NCBI GenBank assembly: GCA_021734505.1
Contig: JAIPIT010000006.1
Location: 1 to 49,262, forward strand
Reading direction: 5' to 3'
DNA length: 49,262 nucleotides
Source of the DNA: Fidelibacterota bacterium
GTDB taxonomy: Bacteria; Fidelibacterota; Fidelibacteria; Fidelibacterales; Fidelibacteraceae
Shown piece by piece: positions 1 to 9,540 of the stretch. Under the pieces are notes generated by a model, which had not been told where the DNA came from, searched no databases, and was given only the letters and a program-made list of their open reading frames with translations. Each line of letters opens with the position of its first letter. Position 1 is the stretch's first letter. Made by a program: the position numbers and the translations under genes.

Positions 1-1527
1 AGACGTACGAGTACTGTCATAAGTCACCCAATCGGCATCGGGTCGCTGGAAAAGGTGAGAAGAGGATTGTTGGGTTTCGGAAATAGCTTCCGTTGAGCCC
101 TGAATATAAGATCCGATCGCACGGGCATCGATCTGCCATTTGTGATCGTTAAAGTATCGTCGAAGATCAAGACCGGCGGTATAGGCTTGTTTGTGGAGAA
201 AATCAAGATGTTCATCATTCAGTCTCCTGTTTACGGCGGTCACGATCCCGCCAATCTGTCCGTTGCCGTTCTTAAGATCCTGCCGCAATGCGGCGACGGC
301 ATAATTGGTCAGAGGCTCAACGGCCTCGCGTGATTCGACACCGTTTCGGGAAACATCGGCATATTCTTTTTGGGTGACAGCTTCCACAACGCCGATATTC
401 AATCCTTTTTCCGTCCGCCCGGTGATCTTGGCGGCGGCGATAATATCGGTGCCCTGAGGGACCTTTGCGTATTCATTGTCATCCAAATCGGGTTCATAAT
501 GAGGTGATCTTCCGATCCGGCGGGAGTGAAACAACTGTTCTTCACCGCCGTTCACATCGGTCGTAAAACTGGTAATATTGCTGCCCTCTATAAAGAAAGG
601 CCGGCGTTCTCCAAAAAAGGTTTCAAAGGCGGAAAGGTTTACCGTCGCGGGATCTGCCTCAACCTGGCCAAAGTCCGGGTTAATGGTAAAATCCATAGTA
701 AAATTATTGGTCAGTCCGATCTTTCCGTCAATACCGCCGTTGATCTTCATATCGCAACCATCCATATACGGGTTGCCTCCTTCGGCTTCATAGGTATTAA
801 GCGAGCCGACAGCATAGGGCATAATATCAAATACCTTATGTGCTTTGATATCATGAAGCCCCTTTAGAATACCAAACTGATGTACAAAGCCCTGATCGGC
901 GCGCTTATGTTCCATCCAGAAGCTTTCTTCGTTCATTCGCTGGACATCCCGCATCATGTCCAGTCCCCAGATCTGCTGGTCTTTATTAACAAAGCGCAAT
1001 TGAGAAAGCGGGATACGGTACTCAGCAGTCCATCCCTTGTCATCAATATTTGTTTTGGCCCACCAGATGGCATTCCAGCTTTCATCATTAATTTCGCCAT
1101 CTTTGGAAATGAACAAATCGCCCATTACTCCCGAAGCCGAGACAAAGAAACAATAGCAAGTGGATTTGTCATAATAGCTATCCAGGCACAGCGCAACGAA
1201 TTCCGAATTCACCTCATCCCGTCTTGTCACCTGTCTGAATATTTTATCCGGTTCGGGATCGTAAGCTCTGATAGCGACATAGAGATTGTTGTTATCATAA
1301 GCAATGCCGAACTCCGTATCAAACGATGCAGCCCTGTCGTCATGCGGCTGGTGCATGCGGAAATTTCCCGTCATGGGAACGGTTTCCCAACAGGCATCGT
1401 CCAGCATACCGTCGATCACAGGAGGATTGTTTGTTCGGGATGTTGTGTACTCGCGAGGATTTTCTGCAAATAAAAGTGCAGTACACGCAAGTAACATGAT
1501 GATCAGTTTGGGTTTAGATTTAGACAT
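1..1527 (-). CDS. DUF5916-type / CBM9-like outer-membrane-associated protein, N-terminal part; truncated by window edge
   Basis: Minus-strand frame open from ATG at 1527 to the window edge: MSKSKPKLIIMLLACTALLFAENPREYTTSRTNNPPVIDGMLDDACWETVPMTGNF...; signal peptide, then CBM9-like 'PPVIDGxLDDxxW' and 'VNLSAFETFFGERRPFFIEG' typical of DUF5916 proteins. Not in the ORF track because it lacks a stop in the window. Confidence 0.8.
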   Translation of the reverse strand, partial: MSKSKPKLIIMLLACTALLFAENPREYTTSRTNNPPVIDGMLDDACWETVPMTGNFRMHQPHDDRAASFDTEFGIAYDNNNLYVAIRAYDPEPDKIFRQVTRRDEVNSEFVALCLDSYYDKSTCYCFFVSASGVMGDLFISKDGEINDESWNAIWWAKTNIDDKGWTAEYRIPLSQLRFVNKDQQIWGLDMMRDVQRMNEESFWMEHKRADQGFVHQFGILKGLHDIKAHKVFDIMPYAVGSLNTYEAEGGNPYMDGCDMKINGGIDGKIGLTNNFTMDFTINPDFGQVEADPATVNLSAFETFFGERRPFFIEGSNITSFTTDVNGGEEQLFHSRRIGRSPHYEPDLDDNEYAKVPQGTDIIAAAKITGRTEKGLNIGVVEAVTQKEYADVSRNGVESREAVEPLTNYAVAALRQDLKNGNGQIGGIVTAVNRRLNDEHLDFLHKQAYTAGLDLRRYFNDHKWQIDARAIGSYIQGSTEAISETQQSSSHLFQRPDADWVTYDSTRTS

Positions 1528-1862
1528 TCACACTCGCTAATGTTGTGCCACACAGCATTCAAGTGCATTTATATAAGAATAATATGCTTTTTGCGAAGAT
1601 TCAAGGAAAAAATTAATGACGTGAAATGTAAGACCCCGACGAATGGAGGGGTATTATTAATTAAAACCCGGGGCAAAGCCCCGGGTATTGTATTATTTTA
1701 ATTCTCAACCCTGACTTTATGGAAGGGTTGACCCATTTGAATAAAGAGCATATAAATATGGGACAACCCCTCGACAGGCTCAGGTTTGATTAAATTTTAG
1801 AATAAATAAACCCGGCATTTCATACCGGGCTAAAATGCATTTGACTCCTCCATACGTCGGAG

Positions 1863-2306
1863 TTATTGTTTGTTGATATTTTTCCTCATCTCGAAGTGCG
1901 GGATCTCGATCTCATAAAACACATCACTACTCAAGACATATCCAAGCTTTTTATAAAAAGGAACAGCTACTTCCCGGGCATGAAGGATGACCTCGGAATA
2001 ACCAAGTTCAATAACGACTCGCTCAAATTCATTGACGATCGCCCTGCCGACTCCTTTGCTCTGATAGTCATTATCCACTGCCATCTGGCGCATTTGTACA
2101 CGTTTATTATCAAGCGGTGTTATGATCGCAGTGCCGATCAGTGTGGACTCATCGTAAGACGAAATGTAAATGTCCTTTTCCGGAAAATCAAAGTCGCGGC
2201 AATCTTCATGACGACCAACGGCTTCGATCAGGATACGATTGCGCAAGATGATGCTCTCTTCATAGAGCGGTGAATCATGAGTGAAGGATTTGAAAGTGAT
2301 GTTCAT
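1863..2306 (-). CDS. GNAT family N-acetyltransferase
   Basis: ORF 147 aa with 'RQMAVDNDYQSKGVGRAIVNEFERV' acetyl-CoA binding motif and 'VPFYKKLGY'. Confidence 0.9.
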   Translation of the reverse strand: MNITFKSFTHDSPLYEESIILRNRILIEAVGRHEDCRDFDFPEKDIYISSYDESTLIGTAIITPLDNKRVQMRQMAVDNDYQSKGVGRAIVNEFERVVIELGYSEVILHAREVAVPFYKKLGYVLSSDVFYEIEIPHFEMRKNINKQ

Positions 2307-2423
2307 GACTTAAATATACAATAAAAACGTCAATAATCTATCCACAGATTACGCTGATTTTCGCAGATTATTTTTTAAAGATATTTATCTGTGCGAATCT
2401 GAGAAATCTGCGGATAGTAAAAA

Positions 2424-2443
2424 GGCGAGTCCGAAGACTCGCC
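2424..2443 (-). terminator. Bidirectional Rho-independent terminator (UUCG tetraloop on the minus strand) of the efflux operon
   Basis: GGCGAGTC-CGAA-GACTCGCC perfect 8-bp stem flanked by A5 on the left and T8 on the right; minus strand reads GGCGAGTC-TTCG-GACTCGCC-TTTTT, downstream of the RND gene. Confidence 0.85.
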
Positions 2444-2492
2444 TTTTTTTTGGAACGGGCGGATTAAGAACCCGCCTGTAATTATATGTTGT

Positions 2493-5400
2493 TTATTTAA
2501 CTGTCACCGCTTCAACTGTTTCAACCACTTCCGCACAGGAATCACCCAGTTTCTTTTCCATGCGTTTGTGCTGGAAAGCGTCGAAGACGATAGGAATGAA
2601 ATAAAGGGTCAGTAATGTGGAAGCAAAAAGTCCGCCGATAATGGCGCGGGCCATCGGGCCCCAGAGTTCGGCACCGGCACCCAGTTCAAGCGCCAGCGGG
2701 ATCATCGACAAAATAGTCGTGAGCGCAGTCATCAGGATCGGACGCAAACGGGTTTGGCTACCCTGGAGTATAGCTTCCGTCACATGATGTTTGCCTTCGC
2801 GGATCAAACGGTTGATATAGTCGATAAGAACAATACCGTTGTTCACCACAATACCCACCAAGACCACAAGTCCGATCATGGAGGTCATATTCAGCGTTGT
2901 CCCCGTAAGAAAGAGCATAATGGACACGCCGATCAGCGCCAGCGGGATCGTGAATAGAATAATGAAAGGATCCAGCAAGGATTCGAATTGCGATGCCATC
3001 ACCATGTAAACAAGAAGGATGGCGATAAGGATCGCAAGCATGAACGACGATGCCGTTTCCTGCATATCTTCGGCCGAACCGGTGATCTGTATGCGGAAAT
3101 CAGATGGCATTGCCAATGTCTTGATCTCTTCATTGACATCAGCGGTAACCGAACCAAGGTCCCGGCCGGCAACGTTGGCATCCAGTGTAACCAAACGATT
3201 CTGGTCTTTTCTCAGGATCGATACGGGCGCTTCGGTCTTTGTGATCGATGCGATCGTGCTTAGCGGGATCTGCGAGCCGCTAGGCGTTTTAATAAAGATG
3301 CTTTTTAGGTCCTGCTCGGATTCGCGATATTCACGGTCGAGTTGAACATAAATATTATATTCCTCACCGTTCTCACGGTAGACGGATGCCGTTTGGCCCT
3401 TGACCGCTGTTTCAACGATCTGCGCCAACTGGGCAACATTCAGTCCCATCTTGCCGGCTTTTTCACGGTCGATCTCGATCGTGTATTCCGGTTGTGGGTC
3501 AGAGAAAGACAAGTTCAGATCCACAATGCCCGGGATGTTCTTGATCTTTCCTTTCAGTTCTTCTGCGATCTGTTCGCCGATGGCAAGATCATAACCGTAG
3601 ACCTCAATGGTCATATCCGAACCGCCACCCATCATGCCACCGCTTGAGAAGGTTGCATTGACACCGGGGATAGCGTTAAGCTTTTTACGAAGTTCATTCT
3701 GGATCTCGAATTTACTGCGCGACCGTTTGTCCTTATCTACAAGTGATACCGAAACGCGCCCGCTATTTGACGTGCCGCCAAAAATAGTGGCGAAGCCGGT
3801 GCGACTGCCGAAGTTGACATTGACATTTTCCAATTCCGGAACAGATGTAGAGATCAGCGATTCGATCTGTTTAAAATATATGTTCGTTGTCGGAAGGGCT
3901 GTTCCAACCGGCAACTCTACATCAAAGTCGATCTCACTGTCATCGGTTTTGGGCATGAACTCGAAACCGACCTGACCCAGTAAAATAATGGAGGCAATGA
4001 ATAAGGCAAAGATAGACAGGACAACCGTCTTCTTGTGCCCAAGCGACCATTTTAAGGATCTGCGGTAAGTACGACCCAGACCGTCAAAGAATTTGCCCAT
4101 TCCGTTATCGAATTTTCTCATTCCCTTGGTTTTGTGCTCTTGCTGTTTTTTGGACAGAAGTTTGGAAGAGAGCAGAGGAACGAGGGTTAATGAAACAAGC
4201 AGTGAAACGGTCAATGATACAATGATCGTTAAAGCAAGGTCCTTGACCATCATGCCGGCCATACCCCCAACGAATAACATGGGAATAAAAATAGATAAGG
4301 TTGTCAGCGTAGAGGCCATCACAGCGGTTCCAACTTCCGAAGCACCCTTGTCGGCAGCAATACAGATAGGTTCATTTTCTTCGCGGTTCCGCCTGAAAAT
4401 ATTTTCAAGCACAACCACCGAGTTATCTACAAGCATGCCGATGGCGATCGCCAGTCCCGCCATGGAAATAATATTCAGAGTTACACCCAGCAGGTTCATG
4501 ACAAAGAAAGTCACAACAATGGAAACCGGGACCGATACGGCGGTTGTGAGTGCTGAACTGAAACTGCGCAGGAAAATGAAGAGTACCAAGGCCGTTAGGA
4601 AAAATGCCAGGGTCGCTGTGGTTGCCAGATTGGTTGCCGATTCGGAAATGAACTCGGACTGGTCAAAGTGCACAAAGAGCTTGATGTCTTTACCCACTTC
4701 ATTTTCGATCTTGGCCAAGGCTTCATTGGCGGCTTTACATACTTGTACCGTATTGGCATCGGATTGTTTTTGAATATTGATATTGATCGTGTTGGTTCCG
4801 TTATCACGAACAATGGCCGTAATATCTTTATAACCATCAACCACACGGGCGACGTTTTTCAAAAAGATCGGATCACCGTAATCGGAATAACCGACAATGG
4901 TATTCTTGATATCTTCAACGCTTTGGAATTCCGAATTGGTCACCACGGAAAATTCCAGGTTACCCTCTTCGATCAAACCACCCGGGATGGGAAGATTGGC
5001 ATAGGTGAGCATGCTGACAACATTCAAAATGGAAATATTGTTCGCTGCCAGTTCGTAGGGATTGATATTGACCTGGATCTCCCGTTCAAGTCCACCGTTC
5101 ACGGTAGCCGAAGCCACACCGTCAATTCGCTCAAGGCGCGGTTGGACCTGATCTTCAACCAAACGACGCAGTTCCGCATTACCCAGCTGGTCCGATGCGA
5201 TCATCAGACGCATAATGGGCATCATGGAAGGGTCGAAGACCACGACCAGAGGATCGGAAGCGTCGGTGGGTAAATAGTCACGGACCATGTCAACGCGACG
5301 GCGGATATTGGTCTCCGCTTGATTCATGTCCGTGCCCCAGTCAAATTCCACCATGATCAGTGAGGATCCTTTGTTGGATGTTGAACTGATGTGCTTAATG

Positions 5401-5627
5401 CCTTCAACCGTACTTACCGAACTTTCAAGTGTTCTGGAGAGAGTGTTCTCAATATCTTCAGGACCCACGCCTTCATAGTTGGTGATCACGACCGCCATAG
5501 GAAATTCCATATCCGGATAAAGGTCCAATTTTAAATTGGACAAACCGAAGATACCGAACCCGATCGCGATCAGATAGACCATAAAAAAGGTAATGGGCCG
5601 CTTAATACTTAATGATGATAATTTCAT
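2493..5627 (-). CDS. RND family efflux transporter, AcrB/MexB/HAE1-like permease
   Basis: 1044 aa, starts 'MKLSSLSIKRPITFFMVYLIAIGFGIFGLSNLKLDLYPDMEFP', contains 'GMLVDNSVVVLENIFR' and 'GIVVNNGIVLIDYINRL'. Confidence 0.96.
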   Translation of the reverse strand: MKLSSLSIKRPITFFMVYLIAIGFGIFGLSNLKLDLYPDMEFPMAVVITNYEGVGPEDIENTLSRTLESSVSTVEGIKHISSTSNKGSSLIMVEFDWGTDMNQAETNIRRRVDMVRDYLPTDASDPLVVVFDPSMMPIMRLMIASDQLGNAELRRLVEDQVQPRLERIDGVASATVNGGLEREIQVNINPYELAANNISILNVVSMLTYANLPIPGGLIEEGNLEFSVVTNSEFQSVEDIKNTIVGYSDYGDPIFLKNVARVVDGYKDITAIVRDNGTNTININIQKQSDANTVQVCKAANEALAKIENEVGKDIKLFVHFDQSEFISESATNLATTATLAFFLTALVLFIFLRSFSSALTTAVSVPVSIVVTFFVMNLLGVTLNIISMAGLAIAIGMLVDNSVVVLENIFRRNREENEPICIAADKGASEVGTAVMASTLTTLSIFIPMLFVGGMAGMMVKDLALTIIVSLTVSLLVSLTLVPLLSSKLLSKKQQEHKTKGMRKFDNGMGKFFDGLGRTYRRSLKWSLGHKKTVVLSIFALFIASIILLGQVGFEFMPKTDDSEIDFDVELPVGTALPTTNIYFKQIESLISTSVPELENVNVNFGSRTGFATIFGGTSNSGRVSVSLVDKDKRSRSKFEIQNELRKKLNAIPGVNATFSSGGMMGGGSDMTIEVYGYDLAIGEQIAEELKGKIKNIPGIVDLNLSFSDPQPEYTIEIDREKAGKMGLNVAQLAQIVETAVKGQTASVYRENGEEYNIYVQLDREYRESEQDLKSIFIKTPSGSQIPLSTIASITKTEAPVSILRKDQNRLVTLDANVAGRDLGSVTADVNEEIKTLAMPSDFRIQITGSAEDMQETASSFMLAILIAILLVYMVMASQFESLLDPFIILFTIPLALIGVSIMLFLTGTTLNMTSMIGLVVLVGIVVNNGIVLIDYINRLIREGKHHVTEAILQGSQTRLRPILMTALTTILSMIPLALELGAGAELWGPMARAIIGGLFASTLLTLYFIPIVFDAFQHKRMEKKLGDSCAEVVETVEAVTVK

Positions 5628-5647
5628 ATAATAAACCTCTTTGGGGA

Positions 5648-6925
5648 TTATTCAACAATAGTGACCATTGTGGAATCGTTCAGATTATTTTGTCCCATGA
5701 CAACGATCAGGTCTCCAAGATCCAAACCACCGGTAACTTCATATTTTGTTTTAGACTCAATGCCGATCTCTAAGGCTGTTTCCAGGGCGACACCATCGCG
5801 AACGATAAAACAGGAATAGGTCTCAACCACTTTATCGTCACGGAAATTTGCACCGTTCCCTTTTAGGACCGTTTGTTTGAATGTTGAGGCTTTGTCAATA
5901 GTTAAGGCATTTTCACGTTCATGTGTAACGATATTGACGCGTGCGAACATACCGGGTTTTAAACGACCGTCTTCATTGTCGGCGAGGATCTCGATCCTGG
6001 CTGTTCTTGTCATCGGATCGATCACGGGAGAAACGGTTTTTACCACGCCCTCAAACAATTCACCGGGATAGGTGTTCACGCTGATCTCGGTGCGTTGGCC
6101 TTCTGCCACATATGCCAGATCGTATTCCGTAACATTGATATCAATTTTAACAGTTTCGGTTTGATGGACGATCAAAAAAGGTTTTTGCGGTGTGGACATA
6201 TCACCGATACGGTAAGCAAGATTTGATACAAATCCACTGATCGGTGCGGTGATGGTGGCATAACTTAATTGTGTGTCGGCCATATCCATCGCAGCTTTCG
6301 CTTGTTTTAACCCTGCTTCGGCAACGTCTTTTTGTGTGACGATCTGATCCCACTGACTATCGCTGATCGCTTTAGCGTCATAGAGTTTTTTCGTACGTTC
6401 ATATTCAACTTTGACATTGGCAACCTGACTTTTTGCGCTAAGATAAGCGGCTTCTGCCTGTGCTTTAGCGGCACGAACCGTTGCGTCGCTGATCTTGGCA
6501 AGCACAGCACCTTTCTTTACGTAATCGCCGTTTTTAACAAAAATGTCCATGACCGAATCAGTTAATTTGGGATAAACGACAACCGAAGGGTCACCGCTGA
6601 TATCGCCAAGATACTGAACTTTTTGGGCTATATATTCAGGGGATACCGTTTTAGTATAAACCGGGATTATAGTAAGGTCGTTGCCTTCTTTTTGCGCGAA
6701 TACCGGCTGTAGAAGTTTTTCCACTTTTGAAAGATAACGACGGGCTTCGGTTTCACTGACATCCCCTTGCAGGTCATTTGTCAGCACTTTAATGTCATTC
6801 ATGGTTTTTTTATAATCTATTTCAGCTGCCGGTTTAGCACCCGGAGCCCCGCAAGATATCAGCACAAAACTGATGATCATTAAAAAGGAAATTAATTTTA
6901 CAGTATTTTTCATCTTGTTCTCCAT
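5648..6925 (-). CDS. Efflux RND transporter periplasmic adaptor subunit (HlyD/MFP family), lipoprotein
   Basis: 425 aa; lipobox-like 'VLISCGAP', coiled-coil hairpin and 'ITAPISGFVSNLAYRIGD'; between RND and TolC genes. Confidence 0.95.
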   Translation of the reverse strand: MENKMKNTVKLISFLMIISFVLISCGAPGAKPAAEIDYKKTMNDIKVLTNDLQGDVSETEARRYLSKVEKLLQPVFAQKEGNDLTIIPVYTKTVSPEYIAQKVQYLGDISGDPSVVVYPKLTDSVMDIFVKNGDYVKKGAVLAKISDATVRAAKAQAEAAYLSAKSQVANVKVEYERTKKLYDAKAISDSQWDQIVTQKDVAEAGLKQAKAAMDMADTQLSYATITAPISGFVSNLAYRIGDMSTPQKPFLIVHQTETVKIDINVTEYDLAYVAEGQRTEISVNTYPGELFEGVVKTVSPVIDPMTRTARIEILADNEDGRLKPGMFARVNIVTHERENALTIDKASTFKQTVLKGNGANFRDDKVVETYSCFIVRDGVALETALEIGIESKTKYEVTGGLDLGDLIVVMGQNNLNDSTMVTIVE

Positions 6926-8241
6926 TATTTAGTAAGCAAATTGTTTAATGATTTTTTTAAGTCTTCTACAGCAATATTATACTGGAAGACAGAAGAAATA
7001 TAGTTGGATTTTGCACCAAGGTAACCGCCTTCGGCGCTCGTGAGTTCAAGCCGTGTTGCTGAACCGTTCTCATATAAGAGTTTTGAAAGTCGCAAAGCTT
7101 CTTCAGCTTGCTTGACCACATCTTCAGTGGCATAAATATTTGACTGCATTTCTTCTACTTTACGGTAAGCGGCGTCCACATCGGTGTAAACAAAATCTTC
7201 GATCTGTTCCATCTGGTATTGAGCTTCTTTCACACCAATATGGGCTTTTTGGATACTGGCTGCGTTTTTACCACCGGCAAAAAGAGGTAGCGAAACACCT
7301 AAATTGATATTTGATGAACGAAGATGATCCAGGTCGGCGAATACGTCATCATTGGCCTGCCACTGAACATTACCGCCCAGCTGAACTTTAGGCATTATTG
7401 AGCTCCAGGCGAGATTACGCTGATATTTGGCGATCTTTTGCTGTTCTTGAACCATTTTAAGTTCAAGGCGCTCGTTTTTTGTTAATTCCTGAAGGTCGGA
7501 AATCGTCATGCTCGCATAGGGATTGTCGATCTGTTCGAGTTTTCCAACAACAGAGATCGCATCCAAAGACGGATCATTGATGTATGTTTTCAGGTTTGCA
7601 AGCGCAGAGACCAATTGGTTCTTAAGAGACGCTAATTGCGGTTTGTAGGATTCGTAACGGACCTTGGTTTGAAGGACATCCAGTTGAGTGGCTTGTCCCA
7701 CAGCTTGCCGTTGAAGCGCCAGTTGATAACTTTCTTGTGAAGAGCTCAAACCCACTTCGGTCGCTTCGATCATGGAATTCAGCATCTGTGATTGATAATA
7801 AAGCAAGCGGATAGTGTAGATCACTGTGTTGACCTGATCTTGCAGAGAGAGTTCCGAAAGATTGACCGCAACAGAGGACATTAATTGACCGTTAATGATC
7901 GCGCCACCGGTAAAGATCGGGTAAGAAAGTTGAATGCCCGTGACAGAGCTGAATTTTTTCCCCATTTGTATTTCCATGGCAGGAGTGGGGCCGTCACCGT
8001 CAAAGTCTACGACCATGACAGATAATTCCAGATTATCTTGCAATTGGTAGAATGACGAAACCGTGGGAAAGAAGTTTGCCAGTGTTTCACGACTGGATAC
8101 TTTTGCCTTTTGAAGCGACGCTTCAGACATTTTGATCTGAAGGTTGTTTTTCAGTGCGAGCTTCTCAGCTTCTTCAAGTGAGATCTCACGTGCAGAAAGC
8201 GCAACGGTCAGGATCATTATGAGTGTTAAGATCTTTTTCAT
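6925..8241 (-). CDS. TolC family outer membrane efflux protein
   Basis: 438 aa, signal peptide, '[28 protein letters not shown]' TolC repeat; translationally coupled to neighbours. Confidence 0.94.
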   Translation of the reverse strand: MKKILTLIMILTVALSAREISLEEAEKLALKNNLQIKMSEASLQKAKVSSRETLANFFPTVSSFYQLQDNLELSVMVVDFDGDGPTPAMEIQMGKKFSSVTGIQLSYPIFTGGAIINGQLMSSVAVNLSELSLQDQVNTVIYTIRLLYYQSQMLNSMIEATEVGLSSSQESYQLALQRQAVGQATQLDVLQTKVRYESYKPQLASLKNQLVSALANLKTYINDPSLDAISVVGKLEQIDNPYASMTISDLQELTKNERLELKMVQEQQKIAKYQRNLAWSSIMPKVQLGGNVQWQANDDVFADLDHLRSSNINLGVSLPLFAGGKNAASIQKAHIGVKEAQYQMEQIEDFVYTDVDAAYRKVEEMQSNIYATEDVVKQAEEALRLSKLLYENGSATRLELTSAEGGYLGAKSNYISSVFQYNIAVEDLKKSLNNLLTK

Positions 8242-8834
8242 TTTTTCTCAAATCCTCCTTGGATCAGTTTCATGAGTTCATTGGTATGACATGCCAGATC
8301 TAGGTCTATATTGTTCATTTCTTTCATCTTTGGACCGGTTGAGTGGTGGATCATACCCATCAAAGCGGCACGTAAAAGATTTGGAGAAATGTCATCACGC
8401 AACTCATTGTTCCGGATGCCATCATCAAATATTTTTTGGACTGCATCTTGTTGTCTTATGAAGAAATCTTCAATGATCTCAACGCCGAAAGATGCATTGA
8501 TCTCTTTGTTCATGATCTTTTTAAATAGAGTGAACAGGTGTGGGTTGACATCTGAAAAGTTGCACATTCTGTTGATCAGGGTTCTGATCTTGTTCCAGAC
8601 GGTATCGTCAGAATTGGCAATAGCCTCCATTCCTTCCAGAATACGCTCTACAGAATGATTGATACAAGCTTTGAATATTTCTTCTTTGCCCGGGAAATGG
8701 TAATACAGAGCTGCTTTTGTGATACTAAGTTCATCGGCGATCTCCCTCATGGAAACACCTGCGTAACCGCGTTCCGCGAAGGTTCTGATGGCAACCTCGA
8801 TGATCTTGTCATGTGTTGTTGTGTTTTCGGTCAT
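8238..8834 (-). CDS. TetR/AcrR family transcriptional regulator
   Basis: 198 aa; '[49 protein letters not shown]' TetR HTH; first gene of the efflux operon. Confidence 0.96.
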   Translation of the reverse strand: MTENTTTHDKIIEVAIRTFAERGYAGVSMREIADELSITKAALYYHFPGKEEIFKACINHSVERILEGMEAIANSDDTVWNKIRTLINRMCNFSDVNPHLFTLFKKIMNKEINASFGVEIIEDFFIRQQDAVQKIFDDGIRNNELRDDISPNLLRAALMGMIHHSTGPKMKEMNNIDLDLACHTNELMKLIQGGFEKK

Positions 8835-8852
8835 ATATTAGACTCCTTTAAA

Positions 8853-8918
8853 ACTTACTAAACGGAAGGTAAGTAACAAAGTTCCCGAAGTCAAGAAAAA
8901 AACTTACCGAGCGGTAAG
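8853..8918. promoter_or_regulatory. Putative TetR operators upstream of the efflux operon
   Basis: CTTACCG-AG-CGGTAAG (8903-8918, 7-bp perfect arms) and ACTTAC-N10-GTAAGT (8853-8874) immediately upstream of tetR. Confidence 0.7.
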
Positions 8919-9540
8919 CGGCGCCGATGGCGCCGAAATATTAAAGATAAAAGGCAAAAGATTAAAGAAAGATTTAAGAATGCTCGCGGGTCATCCTGAA
9001 CTTGCTCGTCATGGCGAATCCGCCAGTCCCGCAGGGACTCCTATGGAGCCGGCGGAGTAGCATGGATTCAGGATCGGAGTAATTGGAATTCTCGAATAAT
9101 GAAATGATTTATATTACGTTTAATGTTCAACCCCTCCCATCTACGCCAAGGCTTCGATGCGCAGGCGGCAAACTCGGGGTTGATATGAAAAGTCGATAAT
9201 ATTATTATATTCTTGAACCCCTAACGGGGTTCTATTTTAAAGGGAAAGTACTAGCTATATTCTTCTTGAACCCTTGCAGGGTTCTATTCACTAAAAAAAC
9301 ATGCTTATGGATAAAAAGAAAAGGATCCCGCAGGGATCCAAGAAGAATATAGCCAAGAATCAAAAACCAAAACAACTCCGTAGGAGTTGAAGAAATTATA
9401 CTTCGATTATTTAAATGTCTTCTCTTCAATGCTTTGTCGTGCTATAAAATGAGACCCCGGAAAAATTTCTATGATATTTTTCCGGGATGACAATATATAT
9501 ATTGTTAATCTGGAGACGCGATAAATCGCGTTTTTACATC

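Noticed and set aside
142-1540. Plus-strand ORFs up to 197 aa near the window start
   Set aside because: Antisense to the DUF5916-like gene that runs off the left edge on the minus strand.
2754-5273. Several plus-strand ORFs (e.g. 4093-4773, 226 aa; 4668-5273, 201 aa) over the efflux gene
   Set aside because: Antisense to a strongly conserved RND gene; composition explained by the codon structure of the opposite strand.
9232-9429. 65-aa minus-strand ORF
   Set aside because: Consists of translated palindromic repeats; not a plausible protein.
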